From an uncultured Caryophanales bacterium (GTDB lineage: Bacteria; Bacillota_I; Bacilli_A; RF39; UBA660), in contig CALYOH010000007.1 in assembly GCA_945228905.1 (NCBI GenBank), forward strand, positions 1 through 32,651: DNA of 32,651 bases. The letters are read 5' to 3'. The translations under genes and the position numbers were made by a program. Within the stretch, counting starts at the first letter, position 1; the number at the start of each line of letters is the position of its first letter. Under the pieces are notes generated by a model that did no database searches, had not been told where the DNA came from, and was given only the letters and a program-made list of their open reading frames with translations. Positions 1 through 9,910 of the stretch are shown piece after piece.

Positions 1-46
1 TACACGCGTAAGATCGTCGGCAGCGTCAGATGTGTATAAGAGACAG
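1..46 (+). other. Residual Illumina Nextera i5-side adapter (P5 tail, 8-nt index GCGTAAGA, TCGTCGGCAGCGTC + AGATGTGTATAAGAGACAG)
   Basis: Exact match to the Nextera read-1 transposase adapter at 14-46, preceded by TACAC and an 8-nt index. Confidence 0.98.
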
Positions 47-1537
47 ACCCAATCCATTAACGCAATCATCCATTAATTGAATCGTTTTTTGTACTGTGTT
101 AGTTGATGCTACTCTTTCAATTTCTGTACGATTTTTTTCTAAAACTATTTCTCCTGTTTCACTATCTACTATTTTTGATACTAAATATGGTTCTAGAATA
201 ATTCCATCATTTGTTAATGGAGTCATTGCTTTTATATTTTGAATTGCTGTTGTAGTAATACCTTGACCAAATCCTGCATTAAATATTTCTGTTTCATATT
301 TAAAGTTTAATTGACCTTTACTTTCATTTGGTAATTCAATTCCTGTTTTTTTACCAAAACCAAGTTTTTTATAGTATTGTCTTAACATTGTACTATTCAT
401 ATGACGGCTTATGATATTAATAACTCCAACGTTACTACTCATAGCATATCCTTTATCGAATGTAATAACACCCCATCCATTACGATCCCAGTCTCCTATT
501 TCAGTTCCATCTGTTGTAGTATATACTCCTGATTTATATGTTTCTGTACCATTATATACTCCATTTTCCATGGCAGCCATATAAGTAAATGTTTTCATTG
601 TACTTCCTGGTTCATATGCTGTTTGACTTAATAAGTCCATATAATTAGTTATATTTCTTAAGTTAGGATCAAATGAAGGGTTTGATACTGTTCCTAGAAT
701 TGCTCCTGTTTTAGCGTCTGCAATAGTAATAGTAAACCATTCCCATCCATATGATTTATTTGATGTATTTACTGCTTGTTCTAAGAAGAATTGTATGTTT
801 GAATCTATTGTTAGATATATGTCTTTTCCTTGTTCTGCATCTTTTTCAATTACTGGTGTATTAGCGATTCTATATCCTTTTAAGTCTTTTTGATAAGTAA
901 TAAATCCATCTGATCCTTTTAAAATACTATTGTATTGCTTTTCAATACCCATTTCTCCTGTAATAGTTCCATCATCATTATTTGTTTTAGCATATCCTAT
1001 TACATATGATGCAAAATTACCTTTAGGATAATATCTCTTATAGCTTTCTATAAAATCTAGTCCAGGTAGATTTAAGTCATCTATTTTCTTTTTAGTTAAT
1101 TCATTTAACCCTTTACCTGCAGTTCCAAATTCTGTTTGATATACATTTTCTTTATTTAGATATTTTAATATTTGATCTTTTTCTATACCTAAAATTGGAG
1201 CAAGTTTTTCTGCAGTATCTTCTTTGTCTACTACGTGTTGTGGTCTTTTAGGATTAGTTGTTCTCTTACTATCTAGATAAGCTATTAATTTATATGACGC
1301 TACATTTATAGCAAGTGCATCTCCATTAGCTGAATAGATTCCTCCTCTATTAGCACTTATTACATCTGTTCTTGTAGTTCTTTTGCTTGCTAGTTCTTGT
1401 AGGTTTATTCCATCTATTTCTTTACTTGTACCCAATTGTATTACTCTACCTATCATTAGACAAAATAAAAGAAGAGAAAATAATATAATTCCCCCAGAGT
1501 ACTTAATATTATTTTTCCTTCTCTTCTTTTTTTTCAA
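47..1537 (-). CDS. pbpB: Penicillin-binding protein (FtsI/PBP2B-like transpeptidase), 3'-truncated by contig edge
   Basis: N-terminal TM, dimerisation domain, SxxK motif (GSTMK) and SxN (SSN); follows mraZ-rsmH-ftsL. Called C-terminus LSLIHI is translated adapter. Confidence 0.9.
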
Positions 1538-1555
1538 TTTTTTTCACGTCCTTGC

Positions 1556-1858
1556 TTAGTTGTCTTCTACAACTGTCTTGATATTATTATTATTATATCT
1601 CAATCCTTGTTCTTCCGCAACTGCTTGGATTTTTGTTAGAGATGCTAACTCATCAATTGTCATTGCAAGTGATTCATTAGTTTTCTTTTGAGTTTCTATC
1701 TCTTTCTTTTGTTTTTCTACTTCAAAGTTTACTTTAGCTAAAGTTGCTTTTGAAAAAACTATTGATACAGGGGATATAACTAGCAAAAAGATTGCTAATG
1801 TATATAATAGTTTTTCAAACTTTGAAATTTTAATTTGCTTTTTTACTCTTTTTGCCAT
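1556..1858 (-). CDS. ftsL: FtsL-like cell division protein (short TM plus coiled coil)
   Basis: 100 aa, one TM, coiled-coil; between rsmH and pbp as in canonical dcw clusters. Confidence 0.75.
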   Translation of the reverse strand: MAKRVKKQIKISKFEKLLYTLAIFLLVISPVSIVFSKATLAKVNFEVEKQKKEIETQKKTNESLAMTIDELASLTKIQAVAEEQGLRYNNNNIKTVVEDN

Positions 1859-1868
1859 TCTTTTCTCC

Positions 1869-2798
1869 TTATTTTATTCTTTCAATAACTCTAAGTTTTG
1901 AGCTTCTAGCTCTTGGATTATTCTTTATTTCTTCTTCACTTGGAATAATTGCTTTATTCTCTACAAGTTTAAAGTCTGGTAAATACTCATTTGGAATATT
2001 AGGCATTCCTTTTACTTTATCATCTATTTTAGTTTTCTCTTTAAAGTAATTCTTTACTATTCTATCTTCTAGAGAATGGAATGTTATTACTGCAACTCTT
2101 CCTCCTACTTTAATCAAGTCAAGGGCTTGCGATAAAGCAGGTTCTAAAACATCTAGTTCTTTATTTACTTCTATTCTTATCGCTTGGAATATTTGTCTTG
2201 CTGGATGTTTTTCTAATCTAAACTTCATTGGAACAGCTGATTTAATTATCTCAACTAATTCTAATGTTGTTTCTATTGGTTTATTTACTCGATATTCACA
2301 TATCTTTTTTGCTATATTATTTGAAAACTTATCTTCTCCGTATTTAAAAAATATTCTTGCTAAATCTTCTTTAGAATAATTATTAACTACTTCATAAGCA
2401 GACAGTTTTTGTTCTCTGTTCATTCTCATATCTAGTCTTGCATCATTATGATATGAGAAACCTCTTTCTTCATCATCTAGTTGGGGTGATGAAACTCCTA
2501 AATCAAATAGGACTCCATCTACTTCTGTTACTCCTAATTTTGCTAACTCTTCTTTCATATTAACAAAATTATTTTTAATGATAGTGAAGTTAGTACCGAT
2601 CTTTGATAGTCGATCGGTACTATGCCGAATTGCTTCACTATCTTGGTCAAAGGCGAATAAATACCCCTTACTTATTCTATCTAAGATGTTACTACTGTGT
2701 CCTCCATAGCCTAAGGTTGCGTCCACTATAACGCTATTTTCTTTTAATTTTAGGGAGGAAATAGATTCATTTAGTAATACGCTAATGTGTCTTTCCAT
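1869..2798 (-). CDS. rsmH: 16S rRNA (cytosine1402-N4)-methyltransferase
   Basis: MERHISVLLNE..., DATLGYGGHS, FDLGVSSPQLD, ITFHSLEDRIVK motifs. Confidence 0.97.
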   Translation of the reverse strand: MERHISVLLNESISSLKLKENSVIVDATLGYGGHSSNILDRISKGYLFAFDQDSEAIRHSTDRLSKIGTNFTIIKNNFVNMKEELAKLGVTEVDGVLFDLGVSSPQLDDEERGFSYHNDARLDMRMNREQKLSAYEVVNNYSKEDLARIFFKYGEDKFSNNIAKKICEYRVNKPIETTLELVEIIKSAVPMKFRLEKHPARQIFQAIRIEVNKELDVLEPALSQALDLIKVGGRVAVITFHSLEDRIVKNYFKEKTKIDDKVKGMPNIPNEYLPDFKLVENKAIIPSEEEIKNNPRARSSKLRVIERIK

Positions 2799-3235
2799 TA
2801 TAAGTTCACGCTTTCGTTAAATAAATTTTCGGCTATGTCTGACATATTGTCTTTCGTAGAATCGAAGAAGGAATCCCAGTCTTCTTGTGACCATATTTCC
2901 AATCTTTCTCCTGTTCCTATAACAACACAGTCTTTTTGAAGATTAGCATAACCAATTAATGGTTGTGTCACGTTTACTCTTCCTTGCTTATCTAATTCTA
3001 CTTCCGTAGCGCCTGACATGAAGAAACGAACAAATTGTCTAGCATCTTTCTTGGTAAAAGGTAGGGAATTTAGTTTATCGCAGATCTTATTCCAACTATC
3101 AATTGGATAAACAAATAAGCAGTTTTCGATTCCTCTAGTAATAATAAAATACTTACCAAGAGATTCTCTAAACTTAGCTGGAATAATAATTCTTCCTTTT
3201 TCATCAATTGTATGATGATATTCTCCTATAAACAT
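2798..3235 (-). CDS. mraZ: Transcriptional regulator MraZ
   Basis: MFIGEYHHTIDEKGRIIIPAKFRE and LDKQGRV: two AbrB-like repeats. Confidence 0.96.
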   Translation of the reverse strand: MFIGEYHHTIDEKGRIIIPAKFRESLGKYFIITRGIENCLFVYPIDSWNKICDKLNSLPFTKKDARQFVRFFMSGATEVELDKQGRVNVTQPLIGYANLQKDCVVIGTGERLEIWSQEDWDSFFDSTKDNMSDIAENLFNESVNL

Positions 3236-3245
3236 TTTTCATCCC

Positions 3246-3270
3246 CCACTTTTCACCACTATCAACCACT
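3246..3270 (-). promoter_or_regulatory. Putative MraZ-binding box: three AGTGG repeats at exact 10-nt period
   Basis: Plus-strand CCACT at 3246-3250, 3256-3260, 3266-3270, just upstream of the mraZ start. Confidence 0.8.
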
Positions 3271-3280
3271 ACCTACTATA

Positions 3281-3309
3281 ATATTACATAATTACTATGA
3301 TTTTGTAAA
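3281..3309 (-). promoter_or_regulatory. Putative mraZ promoter (TTTACA, 17 bp, TAATAT)
   Basis: -35 at 3304-3309 and -10 at 3281-3286 with 17-bp spacer. Confidence 0.55.
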
Positions 3310-3338
3310 TAAAAAAAAAGACTTTTTCAGCCTTTTTA
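3306..3338 (-). terminator. Rho-independent terminator downstream of yqeH
   Basis: Minus strand AAAAAGGCT-GAAA-AAGTCTTTTTTTTT hairpin with U-tract. Confidence 0.6.
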
Positions 3339-3354
3339 CAATTGTTTACAATTA

Positions 3355-4365
3355 CTAGATTAAGCTTCTTCTTATAAAGGTATCTACATCTTTGTCTACA
3401 TAAATATCTATTGTACCTTTATCTACTATTTTTACAAATCCTAAACCACTAATTACTAAGTCTTCATCATATTTCATTTGATATGTAATTTTATTTTTAT
3501 CTTTTAGTTCAGAATTATTAATTAAATTTAGTAGTCTTCTTACTCTTAAATCATTAGAAATAAATAATGTAAAACTATTTTTTTCTCCTTCTACATAATC
3601 TATTCTTACTAAGTCTTCTATTATAATAGATTGATTCTTCTTTAATTGATATGTTCTTGGTTTTATTTCTTTTTTAGCGTTTATTCTTTTTACCATATCT
3701 CTATCAACATGATTTAGTATTGATCCATTATCTACAAGTCCAGGTGTATCTATTAAAGTTAGATGTTCATCTATATCTATTGTGATTGTGCTTAAAGTAG
3801 TTGATGGAAGAGGACTTTCTGTTAATTCTTGTAGATTTGTTGAATAATTCTTTATTAATTTATTAATAAGAGAAGATTTACCAGCATTAGTATGACCTAT
3901 AACATATACATTTTTAGATGTTTGATAGAACTTAATTCTTTTTAATAAGTAATCTATATTATAATTTTTAGCTGTACTTATAACAATTATTTCTTCAAAA
4001 TTTAAGTTCTTCTTTTCTATGTATTGTTTTAATTTTTCTTCTTTTACTGATTGTGGGAATACATCTTTTTTATTTAGTACTAAAATCATTTTATTATCTA
4101 TAATACTTCTTATTTCTTCTAGATTTTGTTCTAGATTTAATAAATCAGTTATATATAATACTAAGTCTTTAGTCTCTCCTACTCCTTTTAGGATATTAAC
4201 ATATTCATCATTACTTTTAGTAACTACTTGATATTCTCCATAATTTTTCATACGAAAACATCTTTGACATAAGTCATTTTCTTTGTTAGTAGTATATCCT
4301 TCTTGTAGAATATTTTCATCTTGTAGGAGGACCCCACATCCTTGACATCTCTTCTCATCATTCAT
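3355..4365 (-). CDS. yqeH: Ribosome biogenesis GTPase YqeH (circularly permuted GTPase)
   Basis: CxGC...CQRC zinc finger, NKKD, GHTNAGKSSLIN, DTPG order. Start re-assigned to the internal MNDEK at 4365, preceded by AAAGAGGT; the track ORF starts at 4401. Confidence 0.92.
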   Translation of the reverse strand: MNDEKRCQGCGVLLQDENILQEGYTTNKENDLCQRCFRMKNYGEYQVVTKSNDEYVNILKGVGETKDLVLYITDLLNLEQNLEEIRSIIDNKMILVLNKKDVFPQSVKEEKLKQYIEKKNLNFEEIIVISTAKNYNIDYLLKRIKFYQTSKNVYVIGHTNAGKSSLINKLIKNYSTNLQELTESPLPSTTLSTITIDIDEHLTLIDTPGLVDNGSILNHVDRDMVKRINAKKEIKPRTYQLKKNQSIIIEDLVRIDYVEGEKNSFTLFISNDLRVRRLLNLINNSELKDKNKITYQMKYDEDLVISGLGFVKIVDKGTIDIYVDKDVDTFIRRSLI

Positions 4366-4885
4366 AATATTTACCTCTTTCAAATATTCCTTTTTTCTCA
4401 TATTTTTTTATAATATAATTTTCAAACATTCTATTAATCTTAGTAATCTTTAAGTCTTTTTCTCCCATAGGATCAACTAGTATTGTTTTTATTCTAAATC
4501 TATTACCACATAATATATCAGTTACTATTTGATCTCCTATGATACACATTTCTTTTTTGGTAAGTCGATAATTCTTTTTAATCTTTCTTAATCCTCTTGT
4601 AGTTGGTTTCATACTCCAAGAGACTCCTTCTATTCCTAAATCTTTTAGATATGGTTTAATTCTACTTCTTGTATTATTAGAACTAATTAGTATTAGGAAA
4701 TCTTCTTGTAGTTTTCTTAATAACATTTTCGTTTTTCTTGGGCATTTTTTATTACTTATTAAACCCAATGTATTATCAAGGTCAAAAACAAGACAAGTTA
4801 TTCCTTGGTCTTGTAATTTTTTATAATCTATATCAAATATACTTTTCTTATACATTGATGGTTTAAAAATTCCCATTGAAATCAC
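4358..4885 (-). CDS. yqeG: YqeG family HAD-IIIA type phosphatase
   Basis: VFDLDNTL motif, IIGDQIVTDI; upstream neighbour of yqeH. Confidence 0.9.
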   Translation of the reverse strand: MISMGIFKPSMYKKSIFDIDYKKLQDQGITCLVFDLDNTLGLISNKKCPRKTKMLLRKLQEDFLILISSNNTRSRIKPYLKDLGIEGVSWSMKPTTRGLRKIKKNYRLTKKEMCIIGDQIVTDILCGNRFRIKTILVDPMGEKDLKITKINRMFENYIIKKYEKKGIFERGKYYE

Positions 4886-4918
4886 CTATATAATTATATA
4901 TTAAATAATCATTTTTGT

Positions 4919-6355
4919 CTAATTATTAACTCTTTGAGTTACCATATCTGTGTCCATTGTTATCTTTTCAAATCTATAACCATTTTCTTTACCATATTTT
5001 ATGATTCTTCTTAGAGCATCTCTAGTATATGGTTTAATATCATGCATTAGTACCATATTTGCTCTATTCTTACGTAGACTATTAACTACATTATTATAGA
5101 TTTGATCAGCTGTAGGATATCCTCCAGCAGCATCTCCACTACTTAGATTCCAATCATAATATCTAAATCCTCTATTTTTTTCTTCATTAGTCAATCTAGA
5201 CATGATACCTTGAGAATATCTTCTACTTACTGTATTACTACTTCCTCCTGGGAATCTTGTTATCTTACTTTCTTGACCAGTAATATTTTTAACTCTATTT
5301 TGTACTGCATATAAGTCATTAAAAAATGCATCTACTGATGAATATATTTTAGCATAATCATGAGAACAAGTATGAAGTGCTATTGCATGTCCTTCATCAT
5401 ATTCTCTTTTTATTAAATAATCAGGTCCTTTACAAGTAACAAAGAATGTTGCTTGTACTCCTTCTTCTTTTAAGATATCTAGAATTACATTGGTAGTTCC
5501 CTCTTGTGGACCATCATCAAATGTTAAATATATTACTCCATTCTTATTTCTTTCAATTACTCTAACTGTACGAGTAATAGTATTTTCATTCTTAGCTTTA
5601 TCTTCTATTTTATAAGTTAATACATATTCTCCTAAAGTATTATTATCAACATTTCCTTCTACTTTATACTTATCTGAAAGATCACCATCACAGTTATCTA
5701 CTGCTTTAATACCTTCTTCATTATATTGATCTCCAATATAAACATCTTTATAATCTGATCCAATTAATTCTATAGTAGGTTTTTCTATATCTTTAAATAA
5801 TACTTTTTTATTAACTATTCTTTTATTACCACTACTATCTTTTACTGTATAAGTAACAACATTATCTTTATATTCTACTTTTACATTTTTAGATAGGTCT
5901 CCATCATAATTATCAGTTGCTTTTACTTTGGTTTCATATTTTACTTCTTCTCCTGGACAAATATAAATATTATCTTTATTTATTTCTATCTTTGGTTTTT
6001 CTATATCAGCAACTTTTATTTTTCTAGTTATTTTCTTTTTAAATAATCCTTCTCCTGCTGTATAAGTAATTTCATATTCTCCTAACTTATCAGTATTTAC
6101 TTTTCCTTTTACTTCTACATTTTTAGTAACATCATCACCAAGATATGTTGCTTTATATCCAGCATCTTTAAATTTATCTTGATAATTTATTGTTACTACG
6201 TTTTTTCCTTTTAAATCTATCTGAGGAGTTAGTACTTTGTTATATAAAACTATTCCTAAAAATAATAGAACTATTACTATACAAGATATTATAAAGCTCT
6301 TATCAAAACCAAATTGTTTAAGATTTCTCCTTAATTTTCTTTTATTCATACTCAT
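4919..6355 (-). CDS. Membrane-anchored polysaccharide deacetylase with Ig-like (DUF5011-type) repeats
   Basis: N-terminal TM; three Ig-like repeats (GEYEITY, VVTYTVKDSSGN, GEYVLTYKIEDKAKN); NodB motifs TFDDGP, HTCSH, RFPGGS, LMHD. Confidence 0.9.
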   Translation of the reverse strand: MSMNKRKLRRNLKQFGFDKSFIISCIVIVLLFLGIVLYNKVLTPQIDLKGKNVVTINYQDKFKDAGYKATYLGDDVTKNVEVKGKVNTDKLGEYEITYTAGEGLFKKKITRKIKVADIEKPKIEINKDNIYICPGEEVKYETKVKATDNYDGDLSKNVKVEYKDNVVTYTVKDSSGNKRIVNKKVLFKDIEKPTIELIGSDYKDVYIGDQYNEEGIKAVDNCDGDLSDKYKVEGNVDNNTLGEYVLTYKIEDKAKNENTITRTVRVIERNKNGVIYLTFDDGPQEGTTNVILDILKEEGVQATFFVTCKGPDYLIKREYDEGHAIALHTCSHDYAKIYSSVDAFFNDLYAVQNRVKNITGQESKITRFPGGSSNTVSRRYSQGIMSRLTNEEKNRGFRYYDWNLSSGDAAGGYPTADQIYNNVVNSLRKNRANMVLMHDIKPYTRDALRRIIKYGKENGYRFEKITMDTDMVTQRVNN

Positions 6356-6409
6356 AGCACCATCTCTATTCTATATTATATATAAATATTTCTATTTTGT
6401 AAATTAAAC

Positions 6410-6438
6410 AAAAGAAGATAATTTGTTTATCTTCTTTT
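6410..6438 (-). terminator. Hairpin terminator overlapping the 3' end of the flippase gene
   Basis: AAAAGAAGATAA / TTATCTTCTTTT 12-bp stem, loop TTTGT. Confidence 0.55.
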
Positions 6439-7836
6439 TAGTTTGCCCATTACTGTATTATATGTACCTTTTAAGAAATCTATATTAGTTATAAAAGCAT
6501 AAATAACTACTATTATTAAACTAATTATATTTAAATAGAAATTATTTTTATAATACATAATTATAGCGAATGTAAATATTATGAATGTTTCTACTATAAA
6601 TAGTTTATCTATTTTAATATTAACATATTTCTTTAGATCAAAATGTCTATAAGTCATCATTACAAAGTATGCGATTGCTGTTGAAATAGCTGCTGCAGAT
6701 AATCCTATTATTTTAATAAATATTACATTAATTAATATATTTATAATTGCACCCATTATTGTAGTAGATGCTACTTTTCCTGACATTTTTTTTGCTAAAT
6801 ATATTTGACTATATAAACATATTGCAACATTACATACTGTTCCTATTATAAGTGGAGGTATATATAAATATGCTTCATTAAATTTACTATTAATCATTAA
6901 TGGGAATACAAATGGAAGACATGCTATCATTCCTACTCCTAAAGCAGTAAATAATCTCATAATAGTATTTGTAATATCTGAGAAGAATTCATCTCTATCT
7001 GGACTATTAATATGAAGTGATGCTGATTCTGCCCAACTAAGATTAAATATTCCAGTTAAACTACTTATAATAGTTGGGAATTTATTACTTATTGCATATA
7101 ATCCATTAAATGATGATCCTAAAACAAATGAAATAATACTTCTATCTGATACATTTACTATCCACCAACTTATTCCATTAGGAACTAGTGGTATTGAATA
7201 CTTATACATTTCTTTTAATAGTTTTTTATCTACTAATTTAAAATCTATCATATTATATAGTTTTAATCTAATAAATAAGTATGCTGCACAAATAAAATTA
7301 GCTAAAGCCATTGATATAATCATACCTTCTGATTGCATACCACAATATACAATTAAAAATATATTTGATATTACTGTTGTTAATCCTGTTAAGATACAAC
7401 TAATAGAAAAGTCTAGAGTCTTACCAAATCCTCTTGCAACTTGTAAGAAGTTACCCGATAATACACAAACTATAATATCTACTAATATTATAAATCTTAA
7501 TGGTATATGTATAAAACTTGTTACTATTAGATATAAAATACTAAATACAAATAAACTTATACATAGTACATAAAAGTCATTACTCATTAATTTTTTAGTA
7601 TCTTTTTCTTTACCTCTAGAATCTATTAAATATCTAAAAATACTCATTTCTAACTCTAGAGTTATTATTGGTACTAACAAAGTTACATATGTTTGAATTA
7701 AATCAACTATACCATATTCAGAAGTTGTTAAATAAGCAGTATATAAAGGTAATAAGAAGAATGATATTAATTGTGTACATACTTTACCAAAAAATATTAT
7801 GATTGTTGTTTTAGCAAATTGTTTTTTCTTGTTCAT
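6427..7836 (-). CDS. Oligosaccharide flippase / polysaccharide biosynthesis membrane protein (Wzx/RfbX-like)
   Basis: About 12-14 TM segments; N-terminal FFGKVCTQLISFFLLPLYTAYLTTSEYGIVDL typical of the family. Confidence 0.85.
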   Translation of the reverse strand: MNKKKQFAKTTIIIFFGKVCTQLISFFLLPLYTAYLTTSEYGIVDLIQTYVTLLVPIITLELEMSIFRYLIDSRGKEKDTKKLMSNDFYVLCISLFVFSILYLIVTSFIHIPLRFIILVDIIVCVLSGNFLQVARGFGKTLDFSISCILTGLTTVISNIFLIVYCGMQSEGMIISMALANFICAAYLFIRLKLYNMIDFKLVDKKLLKEMYKYSIPLVPNGISWWIVNVSDRSIISFVLGSSFNGLYAISNKFPTIISSLTGIFNLSWAESASLHINSPDRDEFFSDITNTIMRLFTALGVGMIACLPFVFPLMINSKFNEAYLYIPPLIIGTVCNVAICLYSQIYLAKKMSGKVASTTIMGAIINILINVIFIKIIGLSAAAISTAIAYFVMMTYRHFDLKKYVNIKIDKLFIVETFIIFTFAIIMYYKNNFYLNIISLIIVVIYAFITNIDFLKGTYNTVMGKLKRR

Positions 7837-8281
7837 GTTTTCTCCTTCTTCCTAGATAATATAAACTTATTCCTATAAATGAGCCTATTGTATCTATTAG
7901 AATATCTTTTATTTCTCCACTTCTTCCTGGAATAAATAGTTGATGTATTTCATCACTACAAGCATATAAGAAACAGAATAATAAACTATATATTATTAAT
8001 CTTTTATCAGTAATATTATACTCTTTTAATAGAGATGCTACTAATATTCCTAAGATTAAATATATAAATAAATGAGCACTTTTTCTTACTAAGACTACGA
8101 ATTTATTTATATATTTTTCTTTTTCACTTTTGCTTAATTCTTTCTTATTAAACATTTCTGCTACTGAAATAATTAGTTTATTACTTTTTTTAGTTGACTC
8201 AGTAGATGTATCATTTGAAAAGGTGAATATTGTTATCATACAGATTAAGACTAATAAAATTTTAATTACTTTTTTATACAT
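7811..8281 (-). CDS. VanZ family protein
   Basis: Four TMs; VRKSAHLFIYLILG and YACSDEIHQLFIPGRSGEIKDILIDTIGSFIG signature. Confidence 0.93.
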   Translation of the reverse strand: MYKKVIKILLVLICMITIFTFSNDTSTESTKKSNKLIISVAEMFNKKELSKSEKEKYINKFVVLVRKSAHLFIYLILGILVASLLKEYNITDKRLIIYSLLFCFLYACSDEIHQLFIPGRSGEIKDILIDTIGSFIGISLYYLGRRRKHEQEKTIC

Positions 8282-8365
8282 GAAATCACCTTAATTAAAT
8301 ATATCATATTGGTAGAATTTTTCAAGATTTACATATTATAACATATAAAAAAAAGAAAAATCATT

Positions 8366-9811
8366 TTACAGACTTTCTTCTCTTATTTTTCTTTTAGCAA
8401 CTGCATTATATGCTTCTTCTTCATCATTGAAATAGATAGTTCCAGTATTTAGTTTTTCATATGTTTCATTTCCTTTTCCAAGAATTAATACCATATCATT
8501 TTCTTCTGCCATATCTATTGCTTTTGTAATTGCTTCTCTTCTATCTATTACTATTTCATAATTAGTATGTTTATTTTTTAGTTCTGATATTATATCTTCA
8601 CATATTTTCATAGGGTCTTCACTTCTTGGGTCTTCATAACAGAATATTGCATGAGTTGCATTTTCTACTACTACATTACCTACCTTAGGTCTTTTATATG
8701 GATCTCTTTCTCCTGCTTGACCTATTACTACTATACTTCTCTTTATGTTTAGAGTATGTACAAATTGTAATAACTTAGCTATACCATTTGGAGTATGTGC
8801 ATAATCTACCATTACATAGTATGGTGTATTTGTCTTTAACAAATCTAGTCTTCCTTCTATTTTTATATTCTTTATATTTTCTAATACTTTATCTAAATTA
8901 AATCCTGCTGCTAAAACTACTAATAAAGCACAAGCTAGATTATATACATTAAAGTCTCCCATTAATGGACTGTTTATTTTTAATTCTTTACCTTTATATT
9001 TATAAACTATATCAGTATGATCTGGATAAACATCATAACTTGCAATTTGTAGATCATTATCTTCTTCTTTACCATATGTTAACACTTGTCCATTACAAGC
9101 ACTCTTCATTTGTTCAAAGTATTCATCATCTTTATTTAGAATACAGAATCCTTCTTTTTTAGTTTGTTTAAATAATTGTTTCTTACATTCCAAATAATTT
9201 TCAAATGAACCATGAATATTTAAATGTTCTGAAGTAACATTAGTATATGCAGACACATCATAAGTCATAGCTTGAAGTCTTCCTCTAAAGAATGCTTCTG
9301 ATGATGCTTCCATTACTGTGTATTTACAACCATATTTAATGAATTCGTCTAAATACATATATAATAGTTGGGCATCTGGTGTAGTATTAGGATTATCCCC
9401 TTTAAACTTAGCACAACTTCTTCCATTAGTACCAATATATCCACATTGGTCACTTCCAATAAGTGTTTGAACTATTGTTGCGGTAGAAGTCTTTCCATCA
9501 GTTCCAGTAATACCTATCATTTTTAATTTTTGATCTGGATAATCATAAAACTTTTGACAAAGATATGGAAGTTCTCTATTAGTATCAGGAACTTTAATAA
9601 TATTTACTCCATCTCTTTTTATGTCTTTACTAACTATAAATGATTTACATCCATTCTTTATAGCGTCATCTATAAAATCATGTCTATCTGCAGTTACTCC
9701 CATAGTACATACAAATAGATCACCTTCTTCTACTTCTTTTGAATTTATTTTAATAGCTTTAATTGGATCATTTGATCCACATCCTTGATATAATTCTTCT
9801 AATGTTTTCAT
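8366..9811 (-). CDS. murE: UDP-N-acetylmuramoyl-tripeptide synthetase (MurE-like Mur ligase)
   Basis: GITGTDGKTSTA P-loop, TNVTSEHLNIHGSFENY, DYAHTPNG, EDPRSEDP. Confidence 0.93.
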   Translation of the reverse strand: MKTLEELYQGCGSNDPIKAIKINSKEVEEGDLFVCTMGVTADRHDFIDDAIKNGCKSFIVSKDIKRDGVNIIKVPDTNRELPYLCQKFYDYPDQKLKMIGITGTDGKTSTATIVQTLIGSDQCGYIGTNGRSCAKFKGDNPNTTPDAQLLYMYLDEFIKYGCKYTVMEASSEAFFRGRLQAMTYDVSAYTNVTSEHLNIHGSFENYLECKKQLFKQTKKEGFCILNKDDEYFEQMKSACNGQVLTYGKEEDNDLQIASYDVYPDHTDIVYKYKGKELKINSPLMGDFNVYNLACALLVVLAAGFNLDKVLENIKNIKIEGRLDLLKTNTPYYVMVDYAHTPNGIAKLLQFVHTLNIKRSIVVIGQAGERDPYKRPKVGNVVVENATHAIFCYEDPRSEDPMKICEDIISELKNKHTNYEIVIDRREAITKAIDMAEENDMVLILGKGNETYEKLNTGTIYFNDEEEAYNAVAKRKIREESL

Positions 9812-9865
9812 CTAATCACCTATTATCATTATACAGTAAAGATTTTATAAATTAAAGTCTTTTTC

Positions 9866-9894
9866 TTGATATAAAAATGGTTTTGTTCTAAAAT
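9866..9894 (+). promoter_or_regulatory. Putative promoter of the arginase-family gene (TTGATA, 17 bp, TAAAAT)
   Basis: Consensus-like hexamers with 17-bp spacing upstream of the 9911 start. Confidence 0.6.
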
Positions 9895-9910
9895 GTATTA
9901 AGGTGATTAT

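Noticed and set aside
1852-2049. 65-aa plus-strand ORF
   Set aside because: Antisense to rsmH, no supporting RBS or conserved motif
4019-4231. 70-aa plus-strand ORF
   Set aside because: Antisense to yqeH
8965-9162. 65-aa plus-strand ORF
   Set aside because: Antisense to murE
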